Origin: Lysobacteraceae bacterium
GTDB lineage: Bacteria; Pseudomonadota; Gammaproteobacteria; Nevskiales; Nevskiaceae
Length of the DNA: 64,000 bases
Assembly (NCBI GenBank): GCA_013823855.1
Contig: PNMW01000072.1
Coordinates: 27,849-91,848 of the forward strand
Direction: 5' to 3'
Each line of letters starts with the position of its first letter. Positions within the stretch are counted from its first letter, which is position 1. The notes beneath the pieces were generated by a model. It was given only the letters and a program-made list of their open reading frames with translations, did no database searches and had not been told where the DNA came from. The position numbers and the translations under genes are program-made. Shown one piece after another: positions 44,708 to 54,995 of the stretch.

Positions 44708-45979
44708 CTACAGGCTGCTCTCGGCAGAGGTGCCTTGATAGCGATCCATCGCCGCCATCACTGCGGAAATCATTTCCCGCTCGGCGGCCGACAGACGAGG
44801 ATTCCAGATATCGAAAATGAGGACATAGCGATCGCGATGACTGTCGTTCCAGGCCTCGTGCTCGATGGTGTCATCAAACACCCAGGCTTCGGCCTCGCGC
44901 CACTCGCGTGTCTCGTTGCCGACCCTGAATCCACAGCCGGCCGGCACGATCAACGGCAGGTGTACCACCAGACGCACATTGGCGACGCCAGTGTGTGGAG
45001 GAATGCGCGTGCGGGGCCGAAGCAGCGAGAACATCGCGGCCGGCATGCGCCCCTGCGCGTACGGCTGCGGCAGTTCGGCAAGCACCGACATGGTTTTCGG
45101 GCAACGGGCAGCGTGCTCCTCTTGGCGCCGTCCCTGATACAGCAGATGGCATGCACTCCAGCGCGGCGAACGGTTGAGGTCTGCCCACTGATCCAGCGGC
45201 ACGCCGTCCGGATAATTGATGTAAGGGCTGAATTCAGCAGTCTCTTCGATCATCCCGCTCAATTCGCTGCGAATGTTCACGGTCTCCGCTTCGAGGTCGC
45301 CGAGCCAGGGAAAATCCGTTCGTTCGTGGAACTCAATGGCGGGCAGTCCGGGATAGCAGAAGTCCGTTGGCTGCTGATGGTAGGTTCGCCGGATGCCCAG
45401 CGTGGCATCGATGAACTGATCAATCCGGCGCTTTTCCAAACCATTCGCTGCGGTGAGGCAGGAGCCCAGGTCCGCTCGGATGTAACGACCCAGTTCGGCA
45501 CGATGACGTTCGCATACCTGCCGCGCATGATGAAGCGCGGCATCTGTCGCGGCATCGATACGCGCACCAGGTGGGGCCTGAGCCAACGCCCGCCCGTACT
45601 GCACGGCCGCCGCACGAACCTGCCCGCTGCGTTCGAGCAGCGAGCCTTTCATCAACAAGGCTAGGAACGCTTTAGGATCAATCACCAGAGCCGCATCGAC
45701 CGATGCCAAGGCAGACGGGATATCCCCGCTGGCTCGTTGCACTCCTGCAAGATTGAGCCAGAGCGACAGATCACTCGGTGCGAGGGTGGTTGCCGTCCTC
45801 AGCACCGCGACAGCTGTCACCAGCTTTCCGGACGCGATCAAGCGGTGGGCTTCGGCTTTCAAGTCCGAAAGCACCGGCGAACGCCTTGGGTCCTGTGCGG
45901 AGGCAACGGTATCGGTCACGCTTTTCTCGGCTGGCTGGGAAACAAGAAACGGCGGGCCAGAAACCTGACCCGCCGTCAT
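44708..45979 (-). CDS. TPR protein with aspartyl/asparaginyl beta-hydroxylase domain
   Basis: 423 residues. The N-terminal part (about 35-150) is helical with TPR-like units (LKAEAHRLIASGKLVTAVAV, LWLNLAGVQRASGDIPSALA, AFLALLMKGSLLERSGQVRA). The C-terminal half is an AspH-type double-stranded beta-helix: TRIPPHTGVANVRLVVHLPL (first His and the second-strand His), EAWVFDDTIEHEAWNDS (later His) and RYVLIFDIWNP. Iron and 2-oxoglutarate would support hydroxylation of Asp/Asn in peptides. It follows the TonB receptor by 26 bp, so the two are probably cotranscribed; its target may be a molecule that receptor handles (inference). Confidence 0.85.
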   Translation of the reverse strand: MTAGQVSGPPFLVSQPAEKSVTDTVASAQDPRRSPVLSDLKAEAHRLIASGKLVTAVAVLRTATTLAPSDLSLWLNLAGVQRASGDIPSALASVDAALVIDPKAFLALLMKGSLLERSGQVRAAAVQYGRALAQAPPGARIDAATDAALHHARQVCERHRAELGRYIRADLGSCLTAANGLEKRRIDQFIDATLGIRRTYHQQPTDFCYPGLPAIEFHERTDFPWLGDLEAETVNIRSELSGMIEETAEFSPYINYPDGVPLDQWADLNRSPRWSACHLLYQGRRQEEHAARCPKTMSVLAELPQPYAQGRMPAAMFSLLRPRTRIPPHTGVANVRLVVHLPLIVPAGCGFRVGNETREWREAEAWVFDDTIEHEAWNDSHRDRYVLIFDIWNPRLSAAEREMISAVMAAMDRYQGTSAESSL

Positions 45980-46005
45980 TTCAACAACTGCCTTCCCGCT
46001 GGCGC

Positions 46006-49000
46006 TTAGAAATCAAGCACTATGTTCGCGTAGAGGTATCGACCCAGCGAATCATAGACCTGCGGGAATGTGTTTCCGTTAACGAGCACCCCCGGTGAGA
46101 CGGTCTGCGACAAGATCGGCGGATCGTTATCGAACAGGTTCTGTACACCAACACGGAACGTGTAAGCCCCGGAGAACTGGAGGGCGGCCGAAAGATCAAC
46201 GTAACTCTCCGCTCCGAGCCTCCGGTTCAGATCGTTCGGGCCGCCGGCACCGTCTTCCGTCACGTGACCGATGTAGCGCCATGCACTCGACACCGTAAGC
46301 ACGCTGTCCAGCGGCGTCGGCACGGTGTAGGTGGTACGGAAGCGGTGGCGCCATCTTGGCACCGGAACACCGCACTGCACACCGTAATTGCCAGCGCACG
46401 AGTAGGTCGAGGTCGGATCGCCCGGAATCGGCGTCACGTTCTGCTCGATGACACGCGTTCCTTGCAGATCAAAGATCAACGAACCCGAACGGTTGCTCAG
46501 ACCGAGTTCAGCCAGACGCATCCGATAGTTCAAACTCACATCCACGCCGGTGGAGGTAAGCGAACCGGTGTTCTGCGTGGTGTTGACTACAAAACCGTTA
46601 TTGCCGATCCAGAGGCTGCCGAAGCTGGCACCGGGATTCGGATCACGCCGGATCAGGTCGCACAGCGCGCCCCGCTCGTAACAGGCATCAATGATGGTTT
46701 GGTAGCCGTAGCCGCCAATGAAGCCGTCGACCTTAATGTCGTAGTAGTCGATCGACACGCTGAGGTTCTTGACGAACGTCGGCGTAAACACGAAACCGCC
46801 AGTGTAGGTGTCCGCCTTCTCAGCTTCCAGGCCAGGGGATGTACCCAGCTGCGCATTGTACTGCCCGGCAAGATTCTCGATGATATTGCCGTAAAGGTCC
46901 GGGTTGGCCGCGATCAGCGGATCATTGGCGCACTGGGCACGGGTTCCGCCGCCGGACACGATTCCAGTCTCCGGATCGATGCTGCCCTCGCAAGGATCGA
47001 AATTGCCGTTCAGGCCGACCCGAGTCGGATCGACGATCTCGCCGATGGCTGGCGCACGAACAGCGCGGTTGTAGCCGCCACGGAAGCGAATGTCCGGAAC
47101 GGGAGCCCACTCGCCGTCAATCTTGTAGGTATCCGTCGAACTGGTCTGGGTGTAGTCCGAAAAACGATAGCCTGCCGAAAAACCCAGTTCATGAATGCCG
47201 GGCAGACCTTGAACGAGCGGGACCCGAATTTCTCCAAACAGTTCTTTTACGGAGAATGCACCGGAAATCGGTAAGGTCGGAGCCCCCTGGCCAGCAAGAT
47301 CGCCTGTCTGAAACGATACATCGGTATCAAGACGCCCCGACTCACGACGGTACTCTCCACCGAAGGCAACTCCGACGCCACTCTTTGCGAACGGAGAAGT
47401 GAGACCATATTCACCAAGATTGCCGGAAATTGAACCGGTAGCAACCTGTTGCGTCGTCTGGCCGTTCTGAAGACCGGGAACCTGAAGATACTCGATCGCC
47501 TCCGGACTCTGCCGATTCGGACTGAACGGATTGAACGGAACGCAGGGGTTAGTCGGATCCGCAGCGGTCACGCGACACACGACTGTCCCATCGTCAAGCG
47601 CGACAACATCAAGCGCATTGGCAACCCGGGACAGAGAGAACTCGTTCCGGTAAATCTCGGAAAAAATGGTCGTGCCGTACTGGATCGAGGTGTCGTAGCT
47701 CCAGGCCTTTGCGAAGTCACCCTTCACACCAAACACGGCGCGGTAGGCGGTATTGCGGAGATTGTCGTCTCGACCGCCACCTTCGACATTACGGCGGAGA
47801 ATCGTGACATCCAACGAATCCTGCCCACCCGCGAACAGATCAGTACGCTGTCCGGGAGTCAGAAACGGATTATCGGGCGTCACGTTGACCGTCAAACCGA
47901 AAATCCCGGAAGGCGCAATGACCGCGTTGGTCCGCGTATCATTGAACATCAGCTGGGTGTATACATCTACCGCGTCATTAAACTTGTAATGCGCGAACGA
48001 CCCTAGTCCGTAGCGCTCCTGATTGCGCTGGTAGAAATTGAATGGGGCGAAATTGAACGCGTCCCGCGCCCCGACGTATGGTCGAAGCCCGTCCCTCGTA
48101 GGATCCGGGGTGAAAGAACCAAGAAACTCGAAGGTGTCAGGATCGAACACGAACAGCTGAGATGGGAACGTAGTTCCTGAGCCCGCACAGGCATAGTTGG
48201 AACTACCTAAATTATTGAACGTGCAAGCGCTGAAATCGCGCCGATCCTGAGTCACCGGATCAAGCTGCAGATAGCTGGCGTAGACCGTCGCATTACCTTT
48301 ACCGTCAGCCGAGTTGACGCCAAGCGTGATCGACAGCTGATGGCCCTGACCGTCGAACTGATTCTTGTCGGGGGTCGGGAAACCACGAGTTTCGACAATC
48401 TGACCCACCGAATTGTTGTTCGTGTGCTGATAGCCACTACGCTGGTAATCGACCCGGACACCTTCGAAATCTTTTGCCATCGTGAAATTCACGACACCGG
48501 AAATGGCATCCGAACCGTAGATGGCCGACGCACCGCCCGTCAGGATTTCAACCGACTGAATCAGCTGTGCGGGAATGAAGTTCAAATCTGCCGCGGTATC
48601 TCCCGGAACACCTGGTTGCACGCGCTTTCCATCGATCAACACCAACGTGCGAGCCGGCCCCAGATTGCGGAGATCGACTGTTGCGGTACCATCGGCACCG
48701 TTCGAAAGATTGCCGCCCTGACCGGCGAATGCCGCGGGAATGTTGTTAAGCAAATCCTCAACGCGAGTCGTACCCTGGAACTTGAGTTCTTCCTTACCGA
48801 TGACGGTTACAGGAGCATTACTGGTCAAATTCGGAGACTTGATGCGCGACCCAGTGACTTGAACGCTGCCGAGCTGCTTCACCTTTCCCGGTGCTTCATT
48901 GGTGGGCGCGGTCTCAACTGCGGCCGGTGAGTCTGCCTGCGCGACCTCCACACCTTCGGCCAATACCTGACCGGAAAGCGATCCAACACCCACGAAGAAC

Positions 49001-49047
49001 GCAAATCGAGCTGCTAGACGCAGCCGACCATCTGCACTCAAATTCAT
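46006..49047 (-). CDS. TonB-dependent outer-membrane receptor
   Basis: 1013 residues. After a signal peptide the plug domain begins LGSVQVTGSRIKSPN, with VEDLLNNIPAAF, VDLRNLGPARTLVLIDGKRV and GGASAIYGSDAISGVVNF. A 22-strand-type barrel follows, ending in YLYANIVLDF with the terminal Phe required for assembly. There is no STN domain, so no FecR-type signalling. It resembles receptors in environmental proteobacteria for peptides, carbohydrates or siderophores; the ligand is not deducible. A GGGAGAA ribosome-binding site precedes the ATG. Codon use is less G+C-rich than in neighbouring genes. Confidence 0.93.
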   Translation of the reverse strand: MNLSADGRLRLAARFAFFVGVGSLSGQVLAEGVEVAQADSPAAVETAPTNEAPGKVKQLGSVQVTGSRIKSPNLTSNAPVTVIGKEELKFQGTTRVEDLLNNIPAAFAGQGGNLSNGADGTATVDLRNLGPARTLVLIDGKRVQPGVPGDTAADLNFIPAQLIQSVEILTGGASAIYGSDAISGVVNFTMAKDFEGVRVDYQRSGYQHTNNNSVGQIVETRGFPTPDKNQFDGQGHQLSITLGVNSADGKGNATVYASYLQLDPVTQDRRDFSACTFNNLGSSNYACAGSGTTFPSQLFVFDPDTFEFLGSFTPDPTRDGLRPYVGARDAFNFAPFNFYQRNQERYGLGSFAHYKFNDAVDVYTQLMFNDTRTNAVIAPSGIFGLTVNVTPDNPFLTPGQRTDLFAGGQDSLDVTILRRNVEGGGRDDNLRNTAYRAVFGVKGDFAKAWSYDTSIQYGTTIFSEIYRNEFSLSRVANALDVVALDDGTVVCRVTAADPTNPCVPFNPFSPNRQSPEAIEYLQVPGLQNGQTTQQVATGSISGNLGEYGLTSPFAKSGVGVAFGGEYRRESGRLDTDVSFQTGDLAGQGAPTLPISGAFSVKELFGEIRVPLVQGLPGIHELGFSAGYRFSDYTQTSSTDTYKIDGEWAPVPDIRFRGGYNRAVRAPAIGEIVDPTRVGLNGNFDPCEGSIDPETGIVSGGGTRAQCANDPLIAANPDLYGNIIENLAGQYNAQLGTSPGLEAEKADTYTGGFVFTPTFVKNLSVSIDYYDIKVDGFIGGYGYQTIIDACYERGALCDLIRRDPNPGASFGSLWIGNNGFVVNTTQNTGSLTSTGVDVSLNYRMRLAELGLSNRSGSLIFDLQGTRVIEQNVTPIPGDPTSTYSCAGNYGVQCGVPVPRWRHRFRTTYTVPTPLDSVLTVSSAWRYIGHVTEDGAGGPNDLNRRLGAESYVDLSAALQFSGAYTFRVGVQNLFDNDPPILSQTVSPGVLVNGNTFPQVYDSLGRYLYANIVLDF

Positions 49048-49129
49048 GACGGATTCTCCCTACATTAAGTTCTTTTAACAGGCCGAAGAACGGATTTTTA
49101 CCCGCTGCAACGGATTTGTGACCGTTTGA

Positions 49130-49159
49130 AGAATAGGCTTGCAGTCAAATCAACGTCAA
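49130..49159 (-). promoter_or_regulatory. Candidate promoter of the TonB receptor
   Basis: On the minus strand TTGACG (49154-49159) and TATTCT (49130-49135) are separated by 18 bp, giving 5 of 6 and 4 of 6 matches to sigma-70 consensus. It would start transcription about 75 bases before the receptor ATG. The rest of the 397-bp gap (49048-49444) holds the rplQ terminator and AT-rich sequence; no regulator site was recognised. Confidence 0.45.
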
Positions 49160-49400
49160 GGAAACCACGGGCTGTCGGGCTATCAAGGCAAATTCTTCGG
49201 GCTGAGCATTCAAGCGCAAGAGACATGCCATTCCCTGGACAGTTCGCGCCGTTGAGTAGCGGCCCTTGGGCCCGCAAACCTAGATGGCACGGTCATTTCA
49301 GCCTCCCGACAGCGATGGCGAACCCCAATAACGACTGCCATTCAAAAGCGTCAGGACGCAAAGCAGAACAAGAAAAAATAAAATTTTTATGCTCAGAAAA

Positions 49401-49428
49401 GAAAAAGGGCGCCGAAGCGCCCTTTTTC
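49401..49428 (-). terminator. TTCG-loop terminator after rplQ
   Basis: GAAAAAGGGCGC and GCGCCCTTTTTC form a perfect 12-bp stem around a 4-base loop (TTCG on the minus strand), with T runs on both sides. It is bidirectional in form and ends the ribosomal supercluster 17 bp after rplQ. Confidence 0.9.
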
Positions 49429-49444
49429 TCAAGACTGTGTGCCT

Positions 49445-49840
49445 TTATTCTACCGATGCTGCACTCAGCGGCGCCTGCGCGGACGGACGTCCAACCAGCT
49501 CGACATACGCCATCGGTGCATTGTCGCCAGGGCGGAAACCACAGCGCAGGATCCTCAGATAACCGCCCGGGCGGGTCGCATAGCGCGGACCGAGTTCCAG
49601 AAACAGCTTCTGGGTCATCGAACGATCACGCAGACGGCTGAACACGATACGGCGATTGGCGACGCTATCCGACTTCGCCCGGGTAATCAGCGGCTCGGCG
49701 ACGCGACGCAATTCCTTGGCTTTCGGGACGGTTGTGCGAATCAGCTCGTGCTGGAACAAGGACACCGCCATGTTCTGCATGTCGGCCTTACGGTGACTGG
49801 TGGTACGGCCGAGACGACGGCCCGCGACTTTATGGCGCAT
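49445..49840 (-). CDS. rplQ: 50S ribosomal protein L17
   Basis: 131 residues (127 in E. coli). [20 protein letters not shown] is the conserved N-terminus, with [20 protein letters not shown] and a C-terminal [20 protein letters not shown]. It is the last gene of the alpha operon; a short Ala/Ser tail is lineage-specific. rpoA lies 93 bp upstream in a spacer with a decayed CAGTGGCTAGTGGC repeat. Confidence 0.98.
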   Translation of the reverse strand: MRHKVAGRRLGRTTSHRKADMQNMAVSLFQHELIRTTVPKAKELRRVAEPLITRAKSDSVANRRIVFSRLRDRSMTQKLFLELGPRYATRPGGYLRILRCGFRPGDNAPMAYVELVGRPSAQAPLSAASVE

Positions 49841-49933
49841 TTCTTAACTCAGTTATCAGTGGCTAGTGGCATTCGGCCAGTTCGCTCGGTTGTTAGATAT
49901 TGAACGATCGCCGCCCTGGCGCCGGCCGACAGA

Positions 49934-50920
49934 TCAGGCTGAGACCTTCGGCGACGACCAGTTATCGAGCTTCATGCCGAGTTCGAGATCATGCGCCTTG
50001 AGGGCTTCCTTGATCTCGTTGAGCGACTTCTTGCCCAGGTTCGGGGTCTTCATCAGCTCCGTCTCGCCGCGCTGAACGAGATCGCCGATGTAGTACACGT
50101 TCTCGGCCTTGAGACAATTCGTCGAACGGACACCCAGCTCCAGATCATCGATCGGGCGGAACAGGATGGGGTTCAGATCAGGCTTGCCTGGCTTGGCGAC
50201 GCTCTCTTCCTCACCTTCAGCGAAGTCGACGAACACAGCCAGCTGGTCGCGCAGGATACGGGCCGCGAACCGCACGGCATCACCGGCATCGATCCCGCCA
50301 TTGGTGTCGACATCGAGGATCAGCTTGTCGAGGTCAGTGCGCTGCTCGACACGAGCACGCTCCACCGCATAGCTCACCCGACGAACCGGGCTGTACGACG
50401 CATCGAGCTGTAGCGCGCCGATCGCGGAGCCTTCATCCTCATTGTTCTGCGCCCGGGCTGCGGCCGGCTGATAGCCGCGGCCCCGCGTGACCTTGAGGGT
50501 CATGCTGATCTTGCCACCAGTAAGATTGGCAATCACGAGATCCGGATTGACGATCTCGACATCATGATCAAGCTGAATATCGCTTGCTGTGATCGGACCG
50601 CGACCGCTCTTCTCGAGCTTCAGAACCGCGGACTCGCGAGCATTCATGCGAACCGCGATGTTCTTGATGTTCAGCAGGATGTCGATGACATCCTCCTGTA
50701 CACCTTCGATCGCACTGTACTCGTGAACCACGCCATCGATCTGCGCTTCCGTCACTGCAGCGCCAGGCACCGAAGACAACAGGATGCGGCGCAGGGCGTT
50801 GCCCAGCGTATGGCCGAAACCGCGCTCGAGCGGCTCCAGCGTGATGCGTGAACGATGAGCGGAAATCTGCTCGACATCAACGACGCGCGGCTTCAAAAAA
50901 CTGGCGACGGAACCCTGCAT
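49934..50920 (-). CDS. rpoA: RNA polymerase alpha subunit
   Basis: 328 residues (329 in E. coli). The N-terminal assembly domain has [20 protein letters not shown]; the C-terminal DNA- and activator-binding domain (about 245-320) has [20 protein letters not shown] and [19 protein letters not shown], including the arginine that contacts UP elements. It is cotranscribed with rpsM, rpsK, rpsD and rplQ. The spacer after rpsD is 109 bp. Confidence 0.99.
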   Translation of the reverse strand: MQGSVASFLKPRVVDVEQISAHRSRITLEPLERGFGHTLGNALRRILLSSVPGAAVTEAQIDGVVHEYSAIEGVQEDVIDILLNIKNIAVRMNARESAVLKLEKSGRGPITASDIQLDHDVEIVNPDLVIANLTGGKISMTLKVTRGRGYQPAAARAQNNEDEGSAIGALQLDASYSPVRRVSYAVERARVEQRTDLDKLILDVDTNGGIDAGDAVRFAARILRDQLAVFVDFAEGEEESVAKPGKPDLNPILFRPIDDLELGVRSTNCLKAENVYYIGDLVQRGETELMKTPNLGKKSLNEIKEALKAHDLELGMKLDNWSSPKVSA

Positions 50921-51029
50921 GTAGTGACCTCTTGAAGCAATGGCTGCCGGTCGAAGACCCGCAGCGGAAACCAGAGACAGACTCGACCTTGAATCAGAAA
51001 GCGGCTGCCGGGGCAGCCACTCGTTCCAA

Positions 51030-51650
51030 TTACTTCGAGTACAACTCGACCACCAGGTTCTCGTTGATGTCCTGGACGATCTGGTCCCGTTCCGGCAACG
51101 CCTTGAACACGCCCTTCAACGCCTTCTCGTCGACTTCCACCCACTCGGGAAGACCGATCTGGGCAGCGACCGACAGAGCCTGAGTAATACGGATCTGATT
51201 GCGCGACTTCTCGCGTACCTGCACCACATCGCCGACCTGGATGCTGTAGGAAGGGATGTTGACACTCTTGCCGTTGACGAGGATTGCCTTGTGACCGACC
51301 AACTGCCGGGCTTCGGCGCGCGTCGCGGCAAAACCCATGCGGTAGACGACATTATCCAGACGCTGCTCGAGGAAACGAAGCAGGTTCAGACCCGTGGCGC
51401 CCTTCGAGCGCGTGGCCTTCTGGTAGTAATTCCGGAACTGCCGCTCCAGCAGGCCATACATCTGCTTCAGCTTCTGCTTTTCGCGGAGCTGCAAGGCGTA
51501 ATCCGAAAGGCGCTGCTTGCGCGCGCCATGCTGGCCAGGCGGCGTATCGAGCTTGCACTTCGAATCAAGCGAACGACCGCGGCTCTTGAGCAGCAGATCA
51601 GTGCCGGCGCGGCGGGCGAGCTTGCAGGTGGGACCGATATAACGTGCCAT
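51030..51650 (-). CDS. rpsD: 30S ribosomal protein S4
   Basis: 206 residues, identical in length to E. coli S4. [20 protein letters not shown] starts the protein, and the S4 RNA-binding domain is [20 protein letters not shown]. The N-terminal CxxC zinc motif of some bacterial S4 proteins is absent. S4 nucleates 30S assembly and, in enterobacteria, represses the alpha operon through the leader upstream of rpsM. Confidence 0.99.
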   Translation of the reverse strand: MARYIGPTCKLARRAGTDLLLKSRGRSLDSKCKLDTPPGQHGARKQRLSDYALQLREKQKLKQMYGLLERQFRNYYQKATRSKGATGLNLLRFLEQRLDNVVYRMGFAATRAEARQLVGHKAILVNGKSVNIPSYSIQVGDVVQVREKSRNQIRITQALSVAAQIGLPEWVEVDEKALKGVFKALPERDQIVQDINENLVVELYSK

Positions 51651-51662
51651 TTCGATCTCTCC

Positions 51663-52067
51663 TTAAACGCGACGACGCTTGGACGGACGGCAGCCGTTAT
51701 GCGGAATCGGCGTGACGTCAGTGATGTTGGTGACCTTGAAGCCGGCCGCATTCAACGAACGCACGGCGGATTCGCGGCCCGGGCCCGGGCCCTTGATGCG
51801 AACTTCAAGGTTCTTGACGCCATGCTCGGCAGCAGCAGTGGCAGCGCGTTCGGCGGCAATCTGTGCGGCGAACGGCGTCGACTTGCGCGAGCCCTTGAAA
51901 CCACAGGCCCCGGCCGTCGACCACGACAGGGCGTTGCCTTGGCGATCAGTGATCAAGACGATCGTGTTGTTGAAAGAAGCATGAACGTGCGCGACGGCAT
52001 CCGACACGTTCTTCTTGACGCGCTTGCGAGCCTTGGCGGCGGCAGCAGCAGCGGAGGTATTGGCCAT
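51663..52067 (-). CDS. rpsK: 30S ribosomal protein S11
   Basis: 134 residues (129 in E. coli). [20 protein letters not shown] and the C-terminal [20 protein letters not shown] are diagnostic. The N-terminus is slightly longer and Ala/Lys-rich. It lies 28 bp after rpsM and 12 bp before rpsD. Confidence 0.99.
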   Translation of the reverse strand: MANTSAAAAAAKARKRVKKNVSDAVAHVHASFNNTIVLITDRQGNALSWSTAGACGFKGSRKSTPFAAQIAAERAATAAAEHGVKNLEVRIKGPGPGRESAVRSLNAAGFKVTNITDVTPIPHNGCRPSKRRRV

Positions 52068-52095
52068 GAGTCTGGGAATCCTGCGAGGCTAGGCT

Positions 52096-52452
52096 TTACT
52101 TGCGGATGGCTTTGCGCGGACCCTTCCGGGTACGGGCATTGGTACGGGTGCGCTGACCGCGAACCGGCAGACCGCGCCGATGGCGCAAGCCGCGATAGCA
52201 ACCCATGTCCATCAAGCGCTTGATGCTCATCGATACTTCGCGACGAAGATCGCCTTCAACTGCAAACTTGGCGATCTCCGCGCGCAGCTGATCGAGTTCA
52301 CCTTCGGTCAGTGTCTTGAGCTGAGCCGACGGCGCGATCCGGGCAGCTTCACAGATCTTTTTCGCGCGCGTGGCGCCGATACCATAGATCGACTGCAGCG
52401 CGATCACGGTGTGCTTGTTGGCCGGGACATTGACGCCCGCAATACGTGCCAT
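52096..52452 (-). CDS. rpsM: 30S ribosomal protein S13
   Basis: 118 residues, the E. coli length. [20 protein letters not shown] and the helix-two-turn-helix [15 protein letters not shown] are standard; the C-terminal [20 protein letters not shown] contacts tRNA. First gene of the alpha operon. GAGG lies upstream of the ATG, next to the 12-bp palindrome TGATTTAAATCA (52465-52476), which could sequester it. Confidence 0.99.
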   Translation of the reverse strand: MARIAGVNVPANKHTVIALQSIYGIGATRAKKICEAARIAPSAQLKTLTEGELDQLRAEIAKFAVEGDLRREVSMSIKRLMDMGCYRGLRHRRGLPVRGQRTRTNARTRKGPRKAIRK

Positions 52453-52518
52453 CGAAAACCTCTTTGATTTAAATCACAGCGGCGCAGTGAGCCGCAGAGT
52501 GTACCGGACTAGTCCCCC

Positions 52519-52547
52519 ATGAATCAAACAAGGGATTTAGCTGTCAA
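52519..52547 (-). promoter_or_regulatory. Candidate promoter of the alpha operon (rpsM)
   Basis: A perfect TTGACA (minus strand, 52542-52547) is followed after 17 bp by ATTCAT (52519-52524), a weak -10. Just downstream is the palindrome GGACTAGTCC (52506-52515). The roughly 60-base leader has a GCGGC/GCCGC hairpin and TGATTTAAATCA before the ribosome-binding site, so it may be an S4-responsive leader as in E. coli. The rest of the 255-bp rpmJ-rpsM gap holds two hairpins: CGGTGC/GCACCG (52552-52568) and GTGCCGG/CCGGCAC (52667-52691). Confidence 0.5.
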
Positions 52548-52707
52548 GGTCGGTGCTATGCGCACCGTTCCTCTCCGTGACCGACAGCATTCAGTGTCTT
52601 GAGGTTGCAACTAGCGGGCATCACCAACCGCAAAGGCGCGATCCGGCTGCTCGACTTGAATCAGAAGTGCCGGAAGAAGCAGCGCCGGCACCGCTACGTT
52701 CAAAAAA

Positions 52708-52821
52708 TCAGCCCTGGCGCTGCTTGTGGCGCAAATCCGAGCACATCACACGAACAACGCCGTTACGACGAACGACCTTGCAGTTGCGGCAAATTTTCTT
52801 GACGGAAGCACGTACTTTCAT
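52708..52821 (-). CDS. rpmJ: 50S ribosomal protein L36
   Basis: 37 residues, ATG at 52821, stop at 52708: begins [20 protein letters not shown] and ends [13 protein letters not shown]. The zinc ligands CRNC, CSD and the later His are all present, so this is the zinc-binding type. The C-terminal [11 protein letters not shown] is shorter by one residue than E. coli. It lies 50 bp after secY, at the usual end of the spc operon. Confidence 0.95.
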   Translation of the reverse strand: MKVRASVKKICRNCKVVRRNGVVRVMCSDLRHKQRQG

Positions 52822-52871
52822 GGCGCGATCTCTACAACCGGTTACCCGGCAATTCAGGGGTGGATAGACGT

Positions 52872-54221
52872 TCAGCTCGGCCGAACGACGCCGGAACGAC
52901 CTGCGTTGTTGCCGCTCAGCGACTTCAGGTTCTGCTTCTTGAGCAGACCTTCGTACTGGTGGGACATCAGATGCGCCTGGAGCTGCGCCATGAAATCCAT
53001 CACCACCACGACCGTGATCAGCAGCGAAGTGCCACCGAATGTGAACGGGACGTTGAAATAGGTCACCAGGAACTCTGGCGTCAAGCAGACCACGGTGATG
53101 TAAATGGCACCCGCCACCGTCAGTCGCGTCAGCACATTGTCGATGTACTTCGCTGTCTGCAGACCCGGCCGAACACCCGGAACAAAAGCACCAGACTTCT
53201 TCAGATTCTCGGCAGTCTCGCGGGAATCGAAGACCAGCGCGGTATAGAAGAAGCAGAAGAAAATCATCATCAGCGCGTACAGCATGGTGTACAGCGGCTG
53301 GCCAGGCGATAGCGCATTGGCAAACTGCTGCATGAAGCCGCTGCCACCCTCGCCGCCGAAAAACCGGACCATCGACGCCGGGAACAGGATGATGCTCGAA
53401 GCGAAGATCGGCGGAATCACGCCAGCCATGTTCAGCTTCAACGGCAAGTGCTGGGTCTGCGCAGCAAACAGCTTGCGCCCCTGCTGCCGGCGCGCATGGT
53501 GGATCGGAATACGCCGCTGGGCGCGCTCGACGAACACCACGAATGTGGTCACGACCACAACAAGAATCAGCACCAGGATCGCCACCAGCGGGTTCAACGA
53601 ACCCTCACTGATCAGCTGCGCCGTTGCGCCGATGGCCTGCGGCATCGACGAAACGATGCCGGCGAAGATCAGCATCGACATGCCGTTACCGATGCCACGC
53701 TCGGTAATCTGCTCGCCAAGCCACATCAGGAACATCGTGCCGGTGACCAAGCTGACCGTCGCGGTGAAAATGAAGCCGAAACCCGGCGCCAGTGCGACGC
53801 TGCTCTGCAACGCGTACGAAGCACCAAGGGCCTGGAAAAGCGCCAGCGCCAAGGTGCCGTAACGGGTGTACTTGGTCAGCTTGCGGCGGCCCGCTTCCCC
53901 TTCCTTCTTCAGTTCCTTGAGCTGCGGCATCGTCGCACCCATCAGCTGCACGATGATCGACGCCGAAATGTACGGTGTCACGCCGAGTGCGAAGATCGAC
54001 AGACGCGACAACGCACCACCCGAAAACATGTTGAACATGTCCAGGATGGTGCCCTTCTGCTGATCGAACAGCTGGGCAAGCTTGCCCGGATCAATACCGG
54101 GCACCGGAATGAAAGATCCGATGCGGTAGACGATCAGCGCACCGATCAGGAACAAGATGCGATTGCGCACCTCTCCGATCTTGCTGAGGTCCGGCATCAT
54201 GCCACCGGTGGTCTTGGCCAT
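52872..54221 (-). CDS. secY: Protein translocase subunit SecY
   Basis: 449 residues with ten membrane helices. [23 protein letters not shown]-type lateral-gate elements such as [16 protein letters not shown], and [20 protein letters not shown] with [20 protein letters not shown] are diagnostic. The cytoplasmic C-terminal loop ends [13 protein letters not shown]. It forms the SecYEG channel. Position in the spc operon between rplO and rpmJ is normal. Confidence 0.99.
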   Translation of the reverse strand: MAKTTGGMMPDLSKIGEVRNRILFLIGALIVYRIGSFIPVPGIDPGKLAQLFDQQKGTILDMFNMFSGGALSRLSIFALGVTPYISASIIVQLMGATMPQLKELKKEGEAGRRKLTKYTRYGTLALALFQALGASYALQSSVALAPGFGFIFTATVSLVTGTMFLMWLGEQITERGIGNGMSMLIFAGIVSSMPQAIGATAQLISEGSLNPLVAILVLILVVVVTTFVVFVERAQRRIPIHHARRQQGRKLFAAQTQHLPLKLNMAGVIPPIFASSIILFPASMVRFFGGEGGSGFMQQFANALSPGQPLYTMLYALMMIFFCFFYTALVFDSRETAENLKKSGAFVPGVRPGLQTAKYIDNVLTRLTVAGAIYITVVCLTPEFLVTYFNVPFTFGGTSLLITVVVVMDFMAQLQAHLMSHQYEGLLKKQNLKSLSGNNAGRSGVVRPS

Positions 54222-54251
54222 TGGATTCGCCTGATACCGAAAGGAGCAGCT

Positions 54252-54686
54252 TTATTCGGCGACGCTGCCGCCAGCCGCCAGGATCGCCGCACGTGCGCCC
54301 TTGGTCACACCAACGCCCTTGATCGTGACCTGGCGGGTCAGTTCGCCGGACTTGATCAGCTTGGCCTGCAGGATCTGCGACTGGACAACGCCAGCGGCTT
54401 TCAACACGGCCAGGTCGATCTCGACCTCGGTCATCCGCTCGATATCCGAAAGGCGCACTTCCGCCGTCAGCTTGCCGATCGCGGAATTGAAGCCGCGCTT
54501 CGGCAGACGACGCTGGATCGGCATCTGGCCGCCTTCGAAGCCAATCTTGCCGCGGCCGCCCTTGCGAGCGCGCTGGCCTTTGTGGCCGCGACCCGCGGTC
54601 TTGCCCATGCCGGAGCCGATACCGCGACCAACGCGGACGCGCTCGGTCTTGGCGCCTTCGGCAGGCTTGATCGTGTTCAGTTTCAT
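54252..54686 (-). CDS. rplO: 50S ribosomal protein L15
   Basis: 144 residues, the E. coli length. [40 protein letters not shown] and [19 protein letters not shown] are conserved. It lies 30 bp before secY. The 103-bp spacer toward rpmD contains CAGTGGCCTGGGGCCAGTAG, a relic of the spacer repeat found elsewhere in this cluster. Confidence 0.99.
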   Translation of the reverse strand: MKLNTIKPAEGAKTERVRVGRGIGSGMGKTAGRGHKGQRARKGGRGKIGFEGGQMPIQRRLPKRGFNSAIGKLTAEVRLSDIERMTEVEIDLAVLKAAGVVQSQILQAKLIKSGELTRQVTIKGVGVTKGARAAILAAGGSVAE

Positions 54687-54789
54687 GACAGCAGTTCCTA
54701 ATGATCAGTGGCCTGGGGCCAGTAGCAACACTTCGAAAAGCCCGGAGCCAAGTTCTGCCGATGGCGCCAAGCCAACGACAAGACGTGAC

Positions 54790-54978
54790 TCAGACTTCCT
54801 CAACCTTCAGCATGAAGCCGATCTTGTTGACCATGCCCATGTTCTCGGCAGTCGCCGGAATGACTACCGACGAATGCATGCGGGTCAAACCGAGACCACG
54901 CACGCAGGCGCGGTGCGCCTGAAGACGGCCGAACACGCTCTTGACCAGCGTGATTTTGACTTGCTTGTTCGCGCTCAT
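54790..54978 (-). CDS. rpmD: 50S ribosomal protein L30
   Basis: 62 residues (59 in E. coli). Conserved KITLVKSVFGRLQAHRACVR and LGLTRMHSSVVIPATAENMG, ending LKVEEV. L30 is a small globular 23S rRNA-binding protein; it lies 17 bp after rpsE. Confidence 0.98.
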   Translation of the reverse strand: MSANKQVKITLVKSVFGRLQAHRACVRGLGLTRMHSSVVIPATAENMGMVNKIGFMLKVEEV

Positions 54979-54995
54979 GACGATTTCCCTGATCC

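Noticed and set aside
52553..52867. Small plus-strand frames across the rpmJ region
   Set aside because: They are explained by rpmJ on the minus strand and the non-coding rpsM leader.
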